Source: Bhargavaea cecembensis DSE10 (lineage in GTDB: Bacteria; Bacillota; Bacilli; Bacillales_A; Planococcaceae). From it: a stretch of DNA of 64,000 nucleotides. The stretch covers positions 62,001 to 126,000 of the forward strand of contig NZ_AOFT01000008.1 in assembly GCF_000348905.1 (NCBI RefSeq), in the 5' to 3' direction. The notes beneath the pieces were generated by a model that did not search any database, had not been told where the DNA came from, and worked only from the letters and a program-made list of their open reading frames with translations. Both the position numbers and the translations under genes were made by a program. Of this stretch, positions 25,825-34,290 are shown one piece after another. How positions within the stretch are numbered: the stretch's first letter is position 1; each line of letters begins with the position of its first letter.

Positions 25825-25863
25825 AAAAAAGCGATGCCCCGCTCAAGGGGGTCATCGCTTTTT
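25825..25863. terminator. Bidirectional terminator (AAAGCGATGCC type)
   Basis: GCGATG-CCCC pairs with GGGG-gt-CATCGC between an A tract and a T tract. Serves the TetR-type gene. Confidence 0.85.
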
Positions 25864-25879
25864 ATGAATTTCCGGCGTC

Positions 25880-26440
25880 TCAGCGGACCACCCGAATGCC
25901 ATTGAGGACGGAAGAAAGTGCAGGACGGATGAAATCCCCCGGATCCACCCCGCTATTCCTCCTCCATTCCACCGAAGCCCCGTAGATTTCCCAGCTCAGC
26001 ATGGCAGCCGTGATCTGAAGCGACTGATCATCCGCTTCCGGATCCTGTCCGGACAGCATTTTGCTGAAAATCACTTCCAGCTGATTTCTGATGATCCGGG
26101 CAATCGTGTCTTCGTAACCACTGTGGCATCGATTGGATAAAGACAGCTGAAAATTCGTCACGGCCGTAAAAATCCTGACCAGCGCTTCCTCATCCAGCCG
26201 GCTGTCCCGAAAGTGCTCATAGTCCAGGTTGACCAACAATACTTCAGACAACGCCTTCTCCAGCAAGTCATAAATATCCTCAAAATGATAATAGAACGTA
26301 GCCCGGTTGATCATGGCTTCAGCGGTCAGATCCTTCACGGTGATGTCCTTAAAATCTTTTTTTCCGGAAAGCTGGATAAATGAATCCATGATCAGGCTGC
26401 GGGTGCGTATGACCCGAGGGTCTGTCTTGGTTTGAGTCAT
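25880..26440 (-). CDS. TetR/AcrR-family transcriptional regulator
   Basis: A 186-residue regulator. The N-terminal TetR helix-turn-helix is at about residues 10-58 (ITVKDLTAEAMINRATFYYHFEDI shortened: MINRATFYYHF), and the C-terminal ligand domain resembles the TetR_C_33 type. AGGAG lies nine bases before the ATG. It is divergent from an NADPH-dependent FMN reductase and probably represses it and itself, releasing on binding a small electrophile or drug (inference). Confidence 0.88.
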   Translation of the reverse strand: MTQTKTDPRVIRTRSLIMDSFIQLSGKKDFKDITVKDLTAEAMINRATFYYHFEDIYDLLEKALSEVLLVNLDYEHFRDSRLDEEALVRIFTAVTNFQLSLSNRCHSGYEDTIARIIRNQLEVIFSKMLSGQDPEADDQSLQITAAMLSWEIYGASVEWRRNSGVDPGDFIRPALSSVLNGIRVVR

Positions 26441-26462
26441 GATATCAACGCTCCTGTTTTAG

Positions 26463-26478
26463 ACACTTTCTCGAGTGT
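26463..26478. promoter_or_regulatory. Candidate TetR operator
   Basis: ACACT (26463-26467) and AGTGT (26474-26478) form a dyad in the 143-base divergent promoter region. Confidence 0.35.
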
Positions 26479-26583
26479 GTTGTATAAGCGACACTTCCGC
26501 AAAACTATTGGTGTTGCCCAATTCCGTTCTGCCCTAGACTACAAGTAGAGCAAGAAACCAAATGAATTAGGGAGGAAACAAGA

Positions 26584-27168
26584 ATGATCAAAATCGGAAT
26601 CATTACCGGAAGCACAAGGGATTCAAGAGTCAACCGGCAAGTGGCGGAATGGGTAAAGTCAATTGCCGATAAGCGAACAGATGCGGAATTTGAACTGGTG
26701 GATATCAAGGACTACCGCCTGCCAAGCTATAATGAGCCCGTACCGGCCATCATGTCGCAGGGGTATGCCACACCGGAAGCCCGCCCCTGGTCGGAAAAAA
26801 TCAGCGGGCTTGACGGTTTCGTCTTTGTGACTCCGGAATACAACAAAGCGGTCACTTCCGGCCTAAAAGATGCCATCGATTACTTGTATACTGAATGGAA
26901 CAACAAGGCTGCCGGCATTGTCAGCTACGGCTCCTCCCTCGGGGTCACGGCCGCCAATAACCTGCGGTTGATCTTATCGGTCCCCGCCGTTGCAACTGTC
27001 CGGACACAGCCGGCACTGAGCCTCTTCACGGATTTTGAAAACATGACGACCTTCAAGCCTGCACCGTTTCATGAGCAGACGGTCCATAACATGCTCGATG
27101 AAGTCGTTGCCTGGTCAACCGCGCTCAAGACCATCAGGACACAACCGCAAGCAGTGCACGCAGGCTGA
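26584..27168 (+). CDS. NADPH-dependent FMN reductase
   Basis: A 194-residue flavodoxin-like reductase: FMN phosphate loop GSTRDSRVNRQV, flavin-contact TPEYNKAVTSGLKDAIDYL and SYGSSLGV. Relatives reduce FMN, quinones, azo compounds or chromate with NADPH. GGGAGGAAAC precedes the ATG. Divergent from a TetR regulator, which suggests induction by a toxic quinone or azo compound; nearby sulfur genes leave open a role in supplying FMNH2 to a sulfonate monooxygenase encoded elsewhere. Confidence 0.88.
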   Translation: MIKIGIITGSTRDSRVNRQVAEWVKSIADKRTDAEFELVDIKDYRLPSYNEPVPAIMSQGYATPEARPWSEKISGLDGFVFVTPEYNKAVTSGLKDAIDYLYTEWNNKAAGIVSYGSSLGVTAANNLRLILSVPAVATVRTQPALSLFTDFENMTTFKPAPFHEQTVHNMLDEVVAWSTALKTIRTQPQAVHAG

Positions 27169-27187
27169 CCCCGTTCTGAGCCGCACC

Positions 27188-27220
27188 AAAAAGCGATGCC
27201 CCCAAAAGGGCATCGCTTTT
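27188..27220. terminator. Bidirectional terminator (AAAGCGATGCC type)
   Basis: AAAAAGCGATGCCC pairs with GGGCATCGCTTTT around a short loop. Confidence 0.9.
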
Positions 27221-27221
27221 A

Positions 27222-28217
27222 TCATGACCGGGTCACCAGTTCGCGAAAGGTGGCGTGTTCCCGGAGCTTTACCGCTGCGTCCTCGACCATGACGCTTGCG
27301 GTCGGCAGCATGCCGGCGCCCGGGCCGATGACGGTGAGCGTTCCGGCATAGGCGGTTTCGATGGCGACGGCATTGTCGACGCCGTCGATGCCGTAGAGCG
27401 GGTGGTCCGGGCCGATCAGCACCGGGCCGACGGACGCCTGGATGGAGCCGTCTTCCCCGCGGCGGACATCCGCGATGTGGCGGTAGCGGAGGCCCTGGCG
27501 GTCGGCATCGGTCACTTCTTCAAGCGAGAGCGAATCAATGCCCTCCATCGGCACGTTTTCCCAGTCAGGCTGTTCACCGAACGACAGGCCGCTCAGGATC
27601 ATCAGCTTGCAGAACGCATCGAAGCCGGACACGTCATTGGTCGGATCCGCCTCGGCATAGCCGAGTTCCTGGGCTTCCTTCAGGGCATCCTCGAATGTGC
27701 ACGATTCTTTGCGCATCTTCGTCAGGATAAAATTCGATGTGCCGTTCAGGATACCCTGAATGCCGGTCACTTCGTTGGTCAGGTTCAGGTTGCCGATGGT
27801 CTTGATCACCGGGACGCCGCCTGCGACGGTCGCCTCGTATCCGACACCGGTCCCCTGTTCCCTGGCTTGCCGTTCAAGTGCAGGGGCGGCTTTTGCATAC
27901 ATGACCTTGTTTGCCGTAACGACATGGCAGCCTTGCGCAATCGCCTGCTCCAGATAAGTGCGCGCCGGCTCTTCGCCGACGATCGCCTCGAAAACGACCT
28001 TCAGATCCGGAATGGAGAGGATGTCCTCAAACCGGTCGGTAATGAGGACTCCCGGGGTCTCAGGGCGGGTTTTATCCAAGTCGCGGACGAGGATCGCAGC
28101 AATTTCGATCGGGGAACCGATCGTTTTCTCAAGTTGTTGTTTCCGTTCATTCACGATTGTATAAATGCCTTGGCCGACCGTACCGAATCCAAGGATGGCC
28201 GCTTTCACTGGAGCCAT
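27222..28217 (-). CDS. hom: Homoserine dehydrogenase, short form
   Basis: A 331-residue enzyme that reduces aspartate semialdehyde to homoserine. The Rossmann motif is ILGFGTVGQGIY at the N-terminus, and the catalytic domain has GGVPVIKTIGNLNLTNEVTG and the GILNGTSNFIL signature. It lacks the C-terminal ACT domain of the usual 430-residue Bacillus Hom, so it would escape threonine feedback. It follows metY on the same strand, downstream of a SAM-I riboswitch, pointing to a dedicated methionine branch. Start at 28217 with GGAGGTG upstream. Confidence 0.9.
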   Translation of the reverse strand: MAPVKAAILGFGTVGQGIYTIVNERKQQLEKTIGSPIEIAAILVRDLDKTRPETPGVLITDRFEDILSIPDLKVVFEAIVGEEPARTYLEQAIAQGCHVVTANKVMYAKAAPALERQAREQGTGVGYEATVAGGVPVIKTIGNLNLTNEVTGIQGILNGTSNFILTKMRKESCTFEDALKEAQELGYAEADPTNDVSGFDAFCKLMILSGLSFGEQPDWENVPMEGIDSLSLEEVTDADRQGLRYRHIADVRRGEDGSIQASVGPVLIGPDHPLYGIDGVDNAVAIETAYAGTLTVIGPGAGMLPTASVMVEDAAVKLREHATFRELVTRS

Positions 28218-28327
28218 GGGCGAAACACCTCCGACACAAAGATTCCTTCCAATATAACAAGTTCCGCCCCGCAAAGAAACCCCCGGGGCGGGAAAAGTTT
28301 AAAATTGTTCAAAAATTCGGTGCTGTC

Positions 28328-29617
28328 TTATGCTTTTACAGGTGCCGCAGCCTCAATCGCCTGTTTCAGGTCGGCGATGATGTCTTCGACATTCTCAAGG
28401 CCGATAGAGAGGCGGACGAGTTCTTCCGACGTGCCTGTCTTCTTCAGGTCTTCCGCCGACAGCTGCTGGTGCGTCGTGGAAGCCGGGTGGATGATCAGCG
28501 AGCGTGCGTCGCCGACGTTTGCGACATGCGAGAACAGCTTCACGTTGTCGATCAGCTTGCGTCCCGATTCGCGTCCGCCCTTGATGCCGAAGATGACGAC
28601 AGAGCCGGCACCGTTCTTCAGGTACTTCTTCGAGAGTTCGTACGACGGGTGCTCTTCAAGGCCGTTGTACTGCACCCACTCGACGGAAGGATGATCCTTC
28701 AGCCACTGGGCGACTTTCAGCGCGTTTTCGTTGTGGCGCTGGATGCGGAGGTGAAGCGTCTCAAGCCCCTGGAGGAAGAGGAACGCATTATCCGGGCTGA
28801 GCGTCGGGCCGAAGTCGCGGAGCAGCTGCACGCGGAGGCGTGTTGCGAATGCTGCCTGTGCCGTATCGATGCCGTAGCGGAGGCCGTGGTAAGTGACATC
28901 CGGCTCGGTGTAGCCAGGGTGGCGTCCCTGTGTCCAGTCGAACTTGCCCGCGTCAACGGCTACGCCGCCGACGCCGCGGCCGTGGCCGCCGATCCATTTC
29001 GTTGCAGAGTGGACGACGACGTCCGCACCGTACTCGATCGGGTTCGAGCCGTAAGGCGACGCGAACGTGGAGTCGATGATGAGCGGCAGGCCGTTTTCGT
29101 GTGCGATGTTCGCAACAGCCTCGACATCAAGGACGTTCAGGCTCGGGTTCCCGATGATTTCGCCGAAGATCGCCTTTGTCTTGTCGGTGATCGCTTCGCG
29201 GAAGTTTTCTGGATCTGTGGAGTCAACGAACTTCACATTGATGCCGTAGCGCGGGAGTGTCACCGCGAACAGGTTGTACGTTCCGCCGTAAAGGTTTGCC
29301 GCGGAGACGATCTCATCCCCTGCCTGTGCGACGTTCAGGATCGAGAATGCGATCGCCGCCATGCCGGAAGAAAGAGCAACGGCAGCCGTGCCGCCTTCCA
29401 GTTCAGCGATGCGCTTCTCGAATGCGTCAACCGTCGGGTTCATGATGCGGGAGTAGATGTTGCCCGACTCTTTCAGTGCGAACAGGTTTTGCGCGTGCTC
29501 CGTGTCACGGAATGCATAAGCTGTCGTGCGGTAGACCGGTACTGCGATTGCGCCTGTTGCCGGGTCCGGCTCCTGGCCTCCGTGCACGAGAATTGTTTCT
29601 GGTTTGAAGTTTGTCAT
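28328..29617 (-). CDS. metY: O-acetylhomoserine sulfhydrylase
   Basis: A 429-residue Cys/Met metabolism PLP enzyme. PLP lysine is Lys207 in SATKWIGGHG; the family N-terminus PETILVHGGQEPDPATGA and the long-form length fit MetY rather than MetB/MetC. It makes homocysteine directly from O-acetylhomoserine and sulfide. It is the first gene after a SAM-I riboswitch with terminator, followed by hom, so both are shut off when SAM is high. Confidence 0.92.
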   Translation of the reverse strand: MTNFKPETILVHGGQEPDPATGAIAVPVYRTTAYAFRDTEHAQNLFALKESGNIYSRIMNPTVDAFEKRIAELEGGTAAVALSSGMAAIAFSILNVAQAGDEIVSAANLYGGTYNLFAVTLPRYGINVKFVDSTDPENFREAITDKTKAIFGEIIGNPSLNVLDVEAVANIAHENGLPLIIDSTFASPYGSNPIEYGADVVVHSATKWIGGHGRGVGGVAVDAGKFDWTQGRHPGYTEPDVTYHGLRYGIDTAQAAFATRLRVQLLRDFGPTLSPDNAFLFLQGLETLHLRIQRHNENALKVAQWLKDHPSVEWVQYNGLEEHPSYELSKKYLKNGAGSVVIFGIKGGRESGRKLIDNVKLFSHVANVGDARSLIIHPASTTHQQLSAEDLKKTGTSEELVRLSIGLENVEDIIADLKQAIEAAAPVKA

Positions 29618-29690
29618 ATTGATTGCCTCCTAAAGGTGTGGTTTCGATGGAAACGCGATAGGAGAGGAGGATTTGCCTTTTCGGAAAAAT

Positions 29691-29721
29691 GAAAAACCCT
29701 CTTCACTGATAGGAAGAGGGC
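29691..29721 (-). terminator. Riboswitch expression-platform terminator
   Basis: CCCTCTTC and GAAGAGGG arms (29697-29720) followed on the minus strand by TTTTTC. It is the OFF structure of the SAM riboswitch. Confidence 0.88.
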
Positions 29722-29747
29722 CGATGCGAACACGCCGCATGCCTCCC

Positions 29748-29858
29748 CTTATCTGTCAGATCCGCTCCCGAATCTGTAGGAATTAGCACCTTTGCAGACA
29801 GGGTCTGCCGGTTGCCGGGCTTCGCAGGGCCTATTCCCTCCGCCGCTCTTGATAAGAG
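29748..29858 (-). promoter_or_regulatory. SAM-I (S-box) riboswitch
   Basis: On the minus strand the aptamer starts CTCTTATCAAGAG (complement of 29846-29858), with GGCGGAGGGAA, GAAGCCCGGCAACC, AAGGTGCTAATTCC and closing GACAGATAAG (complement near 29749-29758). These are the core S-box elements in the right order. SAM binding should favour the downstream terminator and silence metY-hom. Confidence 0.96.
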
Positions 29859-29888
29859 TATTCTGATTTTGTTTTCCATCTGGTAAAC

Positions 29889-29918
29889 AGTATAGGACTG
29901 TGCTGCGGGTAAAGTCAA
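29889..29918 (-). promoter_or_regulatory. SigA promoter of the metY transcript
   Basis: Minus-strand TTGACT (complement of 29913-29918), 18-base spacer, TATACT (complement of 29889-29894), about 31 bases upstream of the aptamer. Confidence 0.75.
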
Positions 29919-30001
29919 GTGTATTTTTCAGAAAAAACATGAAACGTTTACGGGGCTCATCCGTTAACTTATAGAAGACTGCCGTTCCTGGGAGGGATTC
30001 T

Positions 30002-30784
30002 ATGAAAACCTGGAGAGAAAAGCTGGAAGCAAACGGACTGGCCGAATACATTGCGCCATTTTCCGAACTGACGAAGCCGGGCTTCCGACTGAATAAAGAA
30101 GACGCCGCCGGGACGCTGGCTCCCGGCGCATCGAAGTTCGGAGGCGCGCCGGACCTTCCGCCTGATGTGGAGATCCCGTCCAATGACGGCAAGCCGCTTA
30201 CGCTGATCGCCCAGCTTAATCTGTCGGATGCAGCGCTTGCCGGCACTGCCCATCCGCTTCCTGTTTCCGGTGTCCTGTCATTTTTCTATGACAGGGAAGA
30301 ACAGCCGTGGGGCGGAGAGGCGGAAGACCGGAACGGCTGGGAAGTGCTGTACTTTGAAAGTCCGGCTGAACTTGAAAGGCGTGAAGTTCCTGAAGAAGCG
30401 ATGCTGCCGGAGTTCGCCGCAGCGTTCCTCGAGCAGGAAACGCTGGACACAGACGCCGTGATCGGGATGGATTTCGACGACGACACCGGAGACGCCATCT
30501 TCGGACTGCTTGAAGAAGGGGCCCCGCATCACCGGGTGCTTGGCCATCCGTTCGCCGTCCAGAACCCGGTGTTTCCGGAAATCGCCCACTACTGTGACGG
30601 AATAGAAGACTGGGGTGAAGCTGCAAAAGCAGCGGATGACTACGTCCTTCTTTTCCAGATGGACAGTGACGAAGATCTTGATGTTGTCTGGGGCGACCTT
30701 GGCATGCTGTACTTCTGCATCCGGAAAAAGGATCTTGCCGGGAAGCGCTTTGACCGGACACAGTTGATCATGCAGTGCGGGTGA
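30002..30784 (+). CDS. DUF1963 (YwqG-like) protein
   Basis: A 260-residue soluble protein of the DUF1963/YwqG family: SKFGGAPDLPPDVEIPS near the N-terminus, LIAQLNLSD, LSFFYDREEQPWG and a C-terminal LLFQMDSDEDLDVVWGDLG segment are typical. Function is not established. GGGAGGG precedes the ATG. Monocistronic, divergent from the metY transcript. Confidence 0.85.
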   Translation: MKTWREKLEANGLAEYIAPFSELTKPGFRLNKEDAAGTLAPGASKFGGAPDLPPDVEIPSNDGKPLTLIAQLNLSDAALAGTAHPLPVSGVLSFFYDREEQPWGGEAEDRNGWEVLYFESPAELERREVPEEAMLPEFAAAFLEQETLDTDAVIGMDFDDDTGDAIFGLLEEGAPHHRVLGHPFAVQNPVFPEIAHYCDGIEDWGEAAKAADDYVLLFQMDSDEDLDVVWGDLGMLYFCIRKKDLAGKRFDRTQLIMQCG

Positions 30785-30794
30785 CGGTTAACAC

Positions 30795-30829
30795 CCCTTA
30801 TATTAGGCTGAATGAAGCTTAATATAAGG
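30795..30829. repeat. AT-rich palindrome upstream of plsY-like gene
   Basis: CCTTATATTA and TAATATAAGG are inverted around a 14-base centre. It lies 30 bases before the PlsY-like start; it may be an operator or the terminator of the upstream gene, but no T tract follows on the plus strand. Confidence 0.5.
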
Positions 30830-30858
30830 AAAAAGAACAATCATAGGAGGCTGACGAC

Positions 30859-31509
30859 ATGCCCGAGCAGCTGGGCTGGATATGGATCATGATCGCCGTG
30901 ACGGCCGGTTACCTGATCGGCAACATCCACGGATCGACCGTCGCCGGATGGCTGTCCGGCGTAAACCTGAAAGAAACCGGTGTGAAAAATGCCGGTGCAT
31001 CAAATGCCGCCATCGTGCTCGGCAAGAAATTCGGCGCGCTTGTTGCCGCCATCGACATCGGAAAAGGGGTCGCGGCCGTGCTCCTTGCCAGATGGATTTC
31101 CCAGGCAATTGGGCTCGGACCGGAAGCCGGAGCCCTTCTTGTCTTCTCGATGTCCGCGCTGACCATCATCGGGCATAACTTCCCGTTTCATATGCGCTTT
31201 AATGGCGGCAAGGGCACGGCAACGGTGATCGGGGTGCTCCTGGGCTTCGACTGGAAGATCGGCCTTGTGGGACTCGCCCTGCTCATTGTCATTTCACTCG
31301 TGACCGACTTCCTCGTGTTCGGTGTCCTGATGCTGTATGTCACCTTCACCGCGACAGCCGTCTTCTTGGCACCGGGCATCGGGCCGGACCTGATCGCCGT
31401 CGGACTCTTCGGGATGGCGGTATGGAAGCACCTCGAGAACTTCCGCAGGATGCGGGCCGGGGAGGAAAACCGGGTATCATCGGTGTTCGGGAAGAAGAAG
31501 ACTGCCTGA
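30859..31509 (+). CDS. PlsY-like acyl-phosphate:glycerol-3-phosphate acyltransferase
   Basis: A 216-residue protein with about five helices. The PlsY motifs are recognisable but diverged: YLIGNIHGSTVAGW, KNAGASNAAIVLGKK where canonical PlsY has a GSGNxGTTN motif, and GHNFPFHMRFNGGKGTATVIG. PlsY acylates glycerol-3-phosphate at the membrane. The changed second motif suggests a paralogue rather than the housekeeping enzyme. AGGAGG lies upstream. Strong terminator follows. Confidence 0.8.
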   Translation: MPEQLGWIWIMIAVTAGYLIGNIHGSTVAGWLSGVNLKETGVKNAGASNAAIVLGKKFGALVAAIDIGKGVAAVLLARWISQAIGLGPEAGALLVFSMSALTIIGHNFPFHMRFNGGKGTATVIGVLLGFDWKIGLVGLALLIVISLVTDFLVFGVLMLYVTFTATAVFLAPGIGPDLIAVGLFGMAVWKHLENFRRMRAGEENRVSSVFGKKKTA

Positions 31510-31599
31510 CTAGGAAAGTTTTTTCACCCCCGTGGATCAAAAATTGGTTTCTATTTATAACGCACTACTTTATCACCGACACTAATATTAGCACTCATA

Positions 31600-31635
31600 T
31601 TAAAAGGGGAACCTGTCCAGGACAGGTTCCCCTTC
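31600..31635. terminator. Bidirectional terminator, plsY-like / ald
   Basis: AAGGGGAACCTGTCC and GGACAGGTTCCCCTT form a 15-pair perfect stem with A and T flanks. Confidence 0.92.
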
Positions 31636-31642
31636 TTCATGT

Positions 31643-32776
31643 TCAGTTGTGCTGTGCCACCGGCTCGATCAGATCGAGCAGATCGGCATGCGAGTAGCCG
31701 AGGTCTTCCGCGACTGTCTTGTAAGTCACACGGCCCGCGTAGGTGTTGAAGCCTTTGCGGAGCGGCTCGTTATCGAGTGCCGCCTGCTTCCAGCCTTTGT
31801 TGGCGATCTGGAGCGCATACGGTACAGTGACGTTTGTGAGCGCCATTGTGGACGTGCGCGGCACTGCGCCCGGCATGTTGGCGACAGCGTAGTGGACAAC
31901 GCCGTGCTTTTCATAGATCGGGTCGTCATGTGTCGTGATGCGGTCCGATGTCTCGAAGATGCCGCCCTGGTCAATCGCGATGTCAACGAGCACGGAGCCC
32001 GGCTGCATCGACTTGACCATTTCTTCCGTGACGAGCTTTGGCGCCTTGGCACCCGGGATGAGCACGGCACCGACGACGAGGTCCGCGTCCTTCACTGCTT
32101 CCGCTATGTTGAACGGGTTCGACATCAGTGTCTGGATATCGTTGCCGAACTGGTCGTCCAGCTGGCGGAGACGCTCCGGGCTCAGGTCGATGACCGTTAC
32201 CTTGGCACCCATGCCGACCGCGACGCGGGCGGCGTTCGCGCCGGCCATGCCGCCGCCGATGACGGTGACCTTGCCGCGCTGGACACCCGGTACGCCGGAC
32301 AGGAGAATTCCCTTGCCGCCGTGGATGCGCTCGAGGAACTGGGCGCCGATCTGTGTCGCCATGCGGCCGGCAACTTCGCTCATCGGCGAAAGGAGCGGCA
32401 GCGAGCGGTTCGGCAGCTGGACCGTTTCATAGGCAATGGCGGTTACGTTCTTCTCGAGAAGCGCTGCCGCAAGCTCCGGTTCCGCAGCCAGGTGCAGGTA
32501 AGTGAACAAAATCAGGTCTTCGCGGAAGTAGCCGTACTCTTCCGGCAGCGGTTCCTTGACCTTCATGACCATTTCGGCAGCCCATGCATCCGCCGCTGTT
32601 TCTACAATGACCGCACCTTCGTTTGCATATTCCTCATCGGTGAAGCCGGAACCGAGTCCCGCTCCCTTCTCGATGATCACTTCGTGACCGGCAGTGCTCA
32701 GTGTCGCCACTCCCGCAGGCGTCATTGCGACGCGGTTTTCATTGTTTTTAATCTCTTTAGGTACACCGATTTTCAT
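31643..32776 (-). CDS. ald: Alanine dehydrogenase
   Basis: A 377-residue NAD-dependent L-alanine dehydrogenase, converting alanine to pyruvate and ammonia. Conserved residues Arg15 (NNENRV), Lys74 (MKVKEP) and His95 (TYLHLA) and the NAD loop [12 protein letters not shown] are all present. Start at 32776 (MKIGVPKE) because GGAGGG then has eight bases spacing; the earlier Met is too close. The upstream gene is a pyruvate-dependent omega-aminotransferase, whose product alanine this enzyme would recycle to pyruvate. Confidence 0.95.
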   Translation of the reverse strand: MKIGVPKEIKNNENRVAMTPAGVATLSTAGHEVIIEKGAGLGSGFTDEEYANEGAVIVETAADAWAAEMVMKVKEPLPEEYGYFREDLILFTYLHLAAEPELAAALLEKNVTAIAYETVQLPNRSLPLLSPMSEVAGRMATQIGAQFLERIHGGKGILLSGVPGVQRGKVTVIGGGMAGANAARVAVGMGAKVTVIDLSPERLRQLDDQFGNDIQTLMSNPFNIAEAVKDADLVVGAVLIPGAKAPKLVTEEMVKSMQPGSVLVDIAIDQGGIFETSDRITTHDDPIYEKHGVVHYAVANMPGAVPRTSTMALTNVTVPYALQIANKGWKQAALDNEPLRKGFNTYAGRVTYKTVAEDLGYSHADLLDLIEPVAQHN

Positions 32777-32795
32777 TTCCATTTCCCTCCATTGT

Positions 32796-32819
32796 AAAGG
32801 GAGGCTGACGCCTCCCGCA
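32796..32819 (-). terminator. Hairpin between aminotransferase and ald genes
   Basis: GGGAGG and CCTCCC with a six-base loop; on the minus strand TTTAC follows, so only weak termination is expected. Confidence 0.45.
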
Positions 32820-32843
32820 TACTAAATCCCCAACGTACTTATT

Positions 32844-34202
32844 TCAACGATTCTCTTCAAAAACCTTCTTGATCACGGAAATAATAAAATCGACGTCCTG
32901 GTCCGTGCACGCAAGCGGCGGGGACAGTGTCAGGATATTGTTGTGTCCCGCCACGGTGTCTCCGTTTTTGCCGACAATCAGGCCGTTCGCCTTGCAGTTG
33001 GCGATGATCTTGCCGATGCGCGCGGCGCTTGCCGGTTCGCGGGTCTGTTTGTCCTCGACCAGCTCAATGCCGAGAAGGAAGCCGATCCCGCGGACCTCAC
33101 CGACATACGGGTGATCCTCAAGATGCGCCAGTTCCGCACGGAGACGTTCGCCGTGGCGGTCCGCCCGCTCGACAAGGCCCTCCCGCTCGATGATCTCAAG
33201 GTTCTTCAGCGCCACCGCGCAAGCTGCAGGGTTGCCGCCGAATGTGTTCACATGGCGGAAGTGGCTGTTTTCCGCGCTGTCCTTGAAGGTTTCGTAAATA
33301 TCCTTGCGCACCGCGGTGACCGACAGCGGCAGATAGGCGCTTGTGAGGCCTTTTGCCATGGTCACGATGTCCGGCTTCACGCCGAAGTTCTGGTGGCCGA
33401 ACTTCTTCCCAGTACGGCCGAATCCGCAGATAACCTCGTCGATGATCAGGAGAACGCCGTGCTTGTTGCAGATCTCCTGCACTTTCTGGAGATAGACCGG
33501 GTGCGGAATCAGGATGCCGCCTCCTGTGATGAGCGGCTCCATGATGACCCCTGCAACCGTTTCTTCCTGCTCCCAGATGATTTTCTGCTCGAGTTCTTCC
33601 GCGCGCATGATGTTGTAGTCCTCCACACTCATGCCTTCCGGACGGCGGTAGTTATCCGGCGGCGCCACATGGAGGAAACCCGGTGCGAGCGGCTCATATT
33701 TGTACTTGCGGAGCGACTGGCCGGTGGCGGCAAGTGCGCCCATCGAGCTGCCATGGTAGGCACGGTAGCGGCTGATGAACTTGTAGCGGGAAGCTTCGCC
33801 CTTTTGCTGATGGTACTGGCGGGCGATCTTGAATGCGACTTCGTTCGCATCGGATCCGCTGTTGGAATAGAAGATCATGTAATCGTCCTCGAGCCATTCG
33901 TTCAGCTTCGCCGCAAGCTCGATCGCCGGCTCATGGCTTTGGGTCATCGGCACATAGCAAAGTTCCTTCATCTGGTCATAGGCCGCTTTTGCCAGTTCCT
34001 CGCGGCCGTAGCCGACGTTCACGCACCACAGTCCGGACATGCCGTCCAGGTAGCGGTTCCCCTCATGATCCGTCACCCAGGCGCCTTCCCCTTTTGCCCA
34101 GATCATCGGCGGGCTTTTCTCCACATATGGAGAGATGTGATGCCAGACGTTCTGCCGGTCTTTTTCGACAAGCGTTTGTGTATCCGTCTTAACAACGGTC
34201 AT
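32844..34202 (-). CDS. Omega-amino acid:pyruvate aminotransferase (class III)
   Basis: A 452-residue class III PLP aminotransferase; PLP lysine is Lys284 in TMAKGLTSAYLP and the DEVICGFGRTGK segment carries the PLP Asp. The sequence fits the beta-alanine/taurine/putrescine:pyruvate group. With the semialdehyde dehydrogenase upstream and alanine dehydrogenase downstream, the best reading is beta-alanine + pyruvate to malonate semialdehyde + alanine. Substrate choice among omega-amino acids is inference. Start at 34202 with GAGAGGGG upstream. Confidence 0.88.
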   Translation of the reverse strand: MTVVKTDTQTLVEKDRQNVWHHISPYVEKSPPMIWAKGEGAWVTDHEGNRYLDGMSGLWCVNVGYGREELAKAAYDQMKELCYVPMTQSHEPAIELAAKLNEWLEDDYMIFYSNSGSDANEVAFKIARQYHQQKGEASRYKFISRYRAYHGSSMGALAATGQSLRKYKYEPLAPGFLHVAPPDNYRRPEGMSVEDYNIMRAEELEQKIIWEQEETVAGVIMEPLITGGGILIPHPVYLQKVQEICNKHGVLLIIDEVICGFGRTGKKFGHQNFGVKPDIVTMAKGLTSAYLPLSVTAVRKDIYETFKDSAENSHFRHVNTFGGNPAACAVALKNLEIIEREGLVERADRHGERLRAELAHLEDHPYVGEVRGIGFLLGIELVEDKQTREPASAARIGKIIANCKANGLIVGKNGDTVAGHNNILTLSPPLACTDQDVDFIISVIKKVFEENR

Positions 34203-34232
34203 CGTACTATCCCCTCTCGGATGAATTCGTTT

Positions 34233-34263
34233 TAAAATTCAGCCGCCTCAGGGGCGGCTGCTC
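34233..34263 (-). terminator. Hairpin between mmsA-like and aminotransferase genes
   Basis: CAGCCGCC and GGCGGCTG (about 34241-34261) with a minus-strand AATTTTAAAA tail; a probable partial terminator. Confidence 0.6.
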
Positions 34264-34290
34264 AAAATTGACGCCGGACGGATCCGGCCT

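Noticed and set aside
28157-29692. 511-codon plus-strand frame opposite metY
   Set aside because: Composition (Arg/Val/Cys/His-rich) is that of a GC-rich antisense shadow; metY on the other strand is unambiguous.
29943-29956. cre-like sequence ATGAAACGTTTACGG
   Set aside because: Spacing of the half sites is one base short of the consensus.
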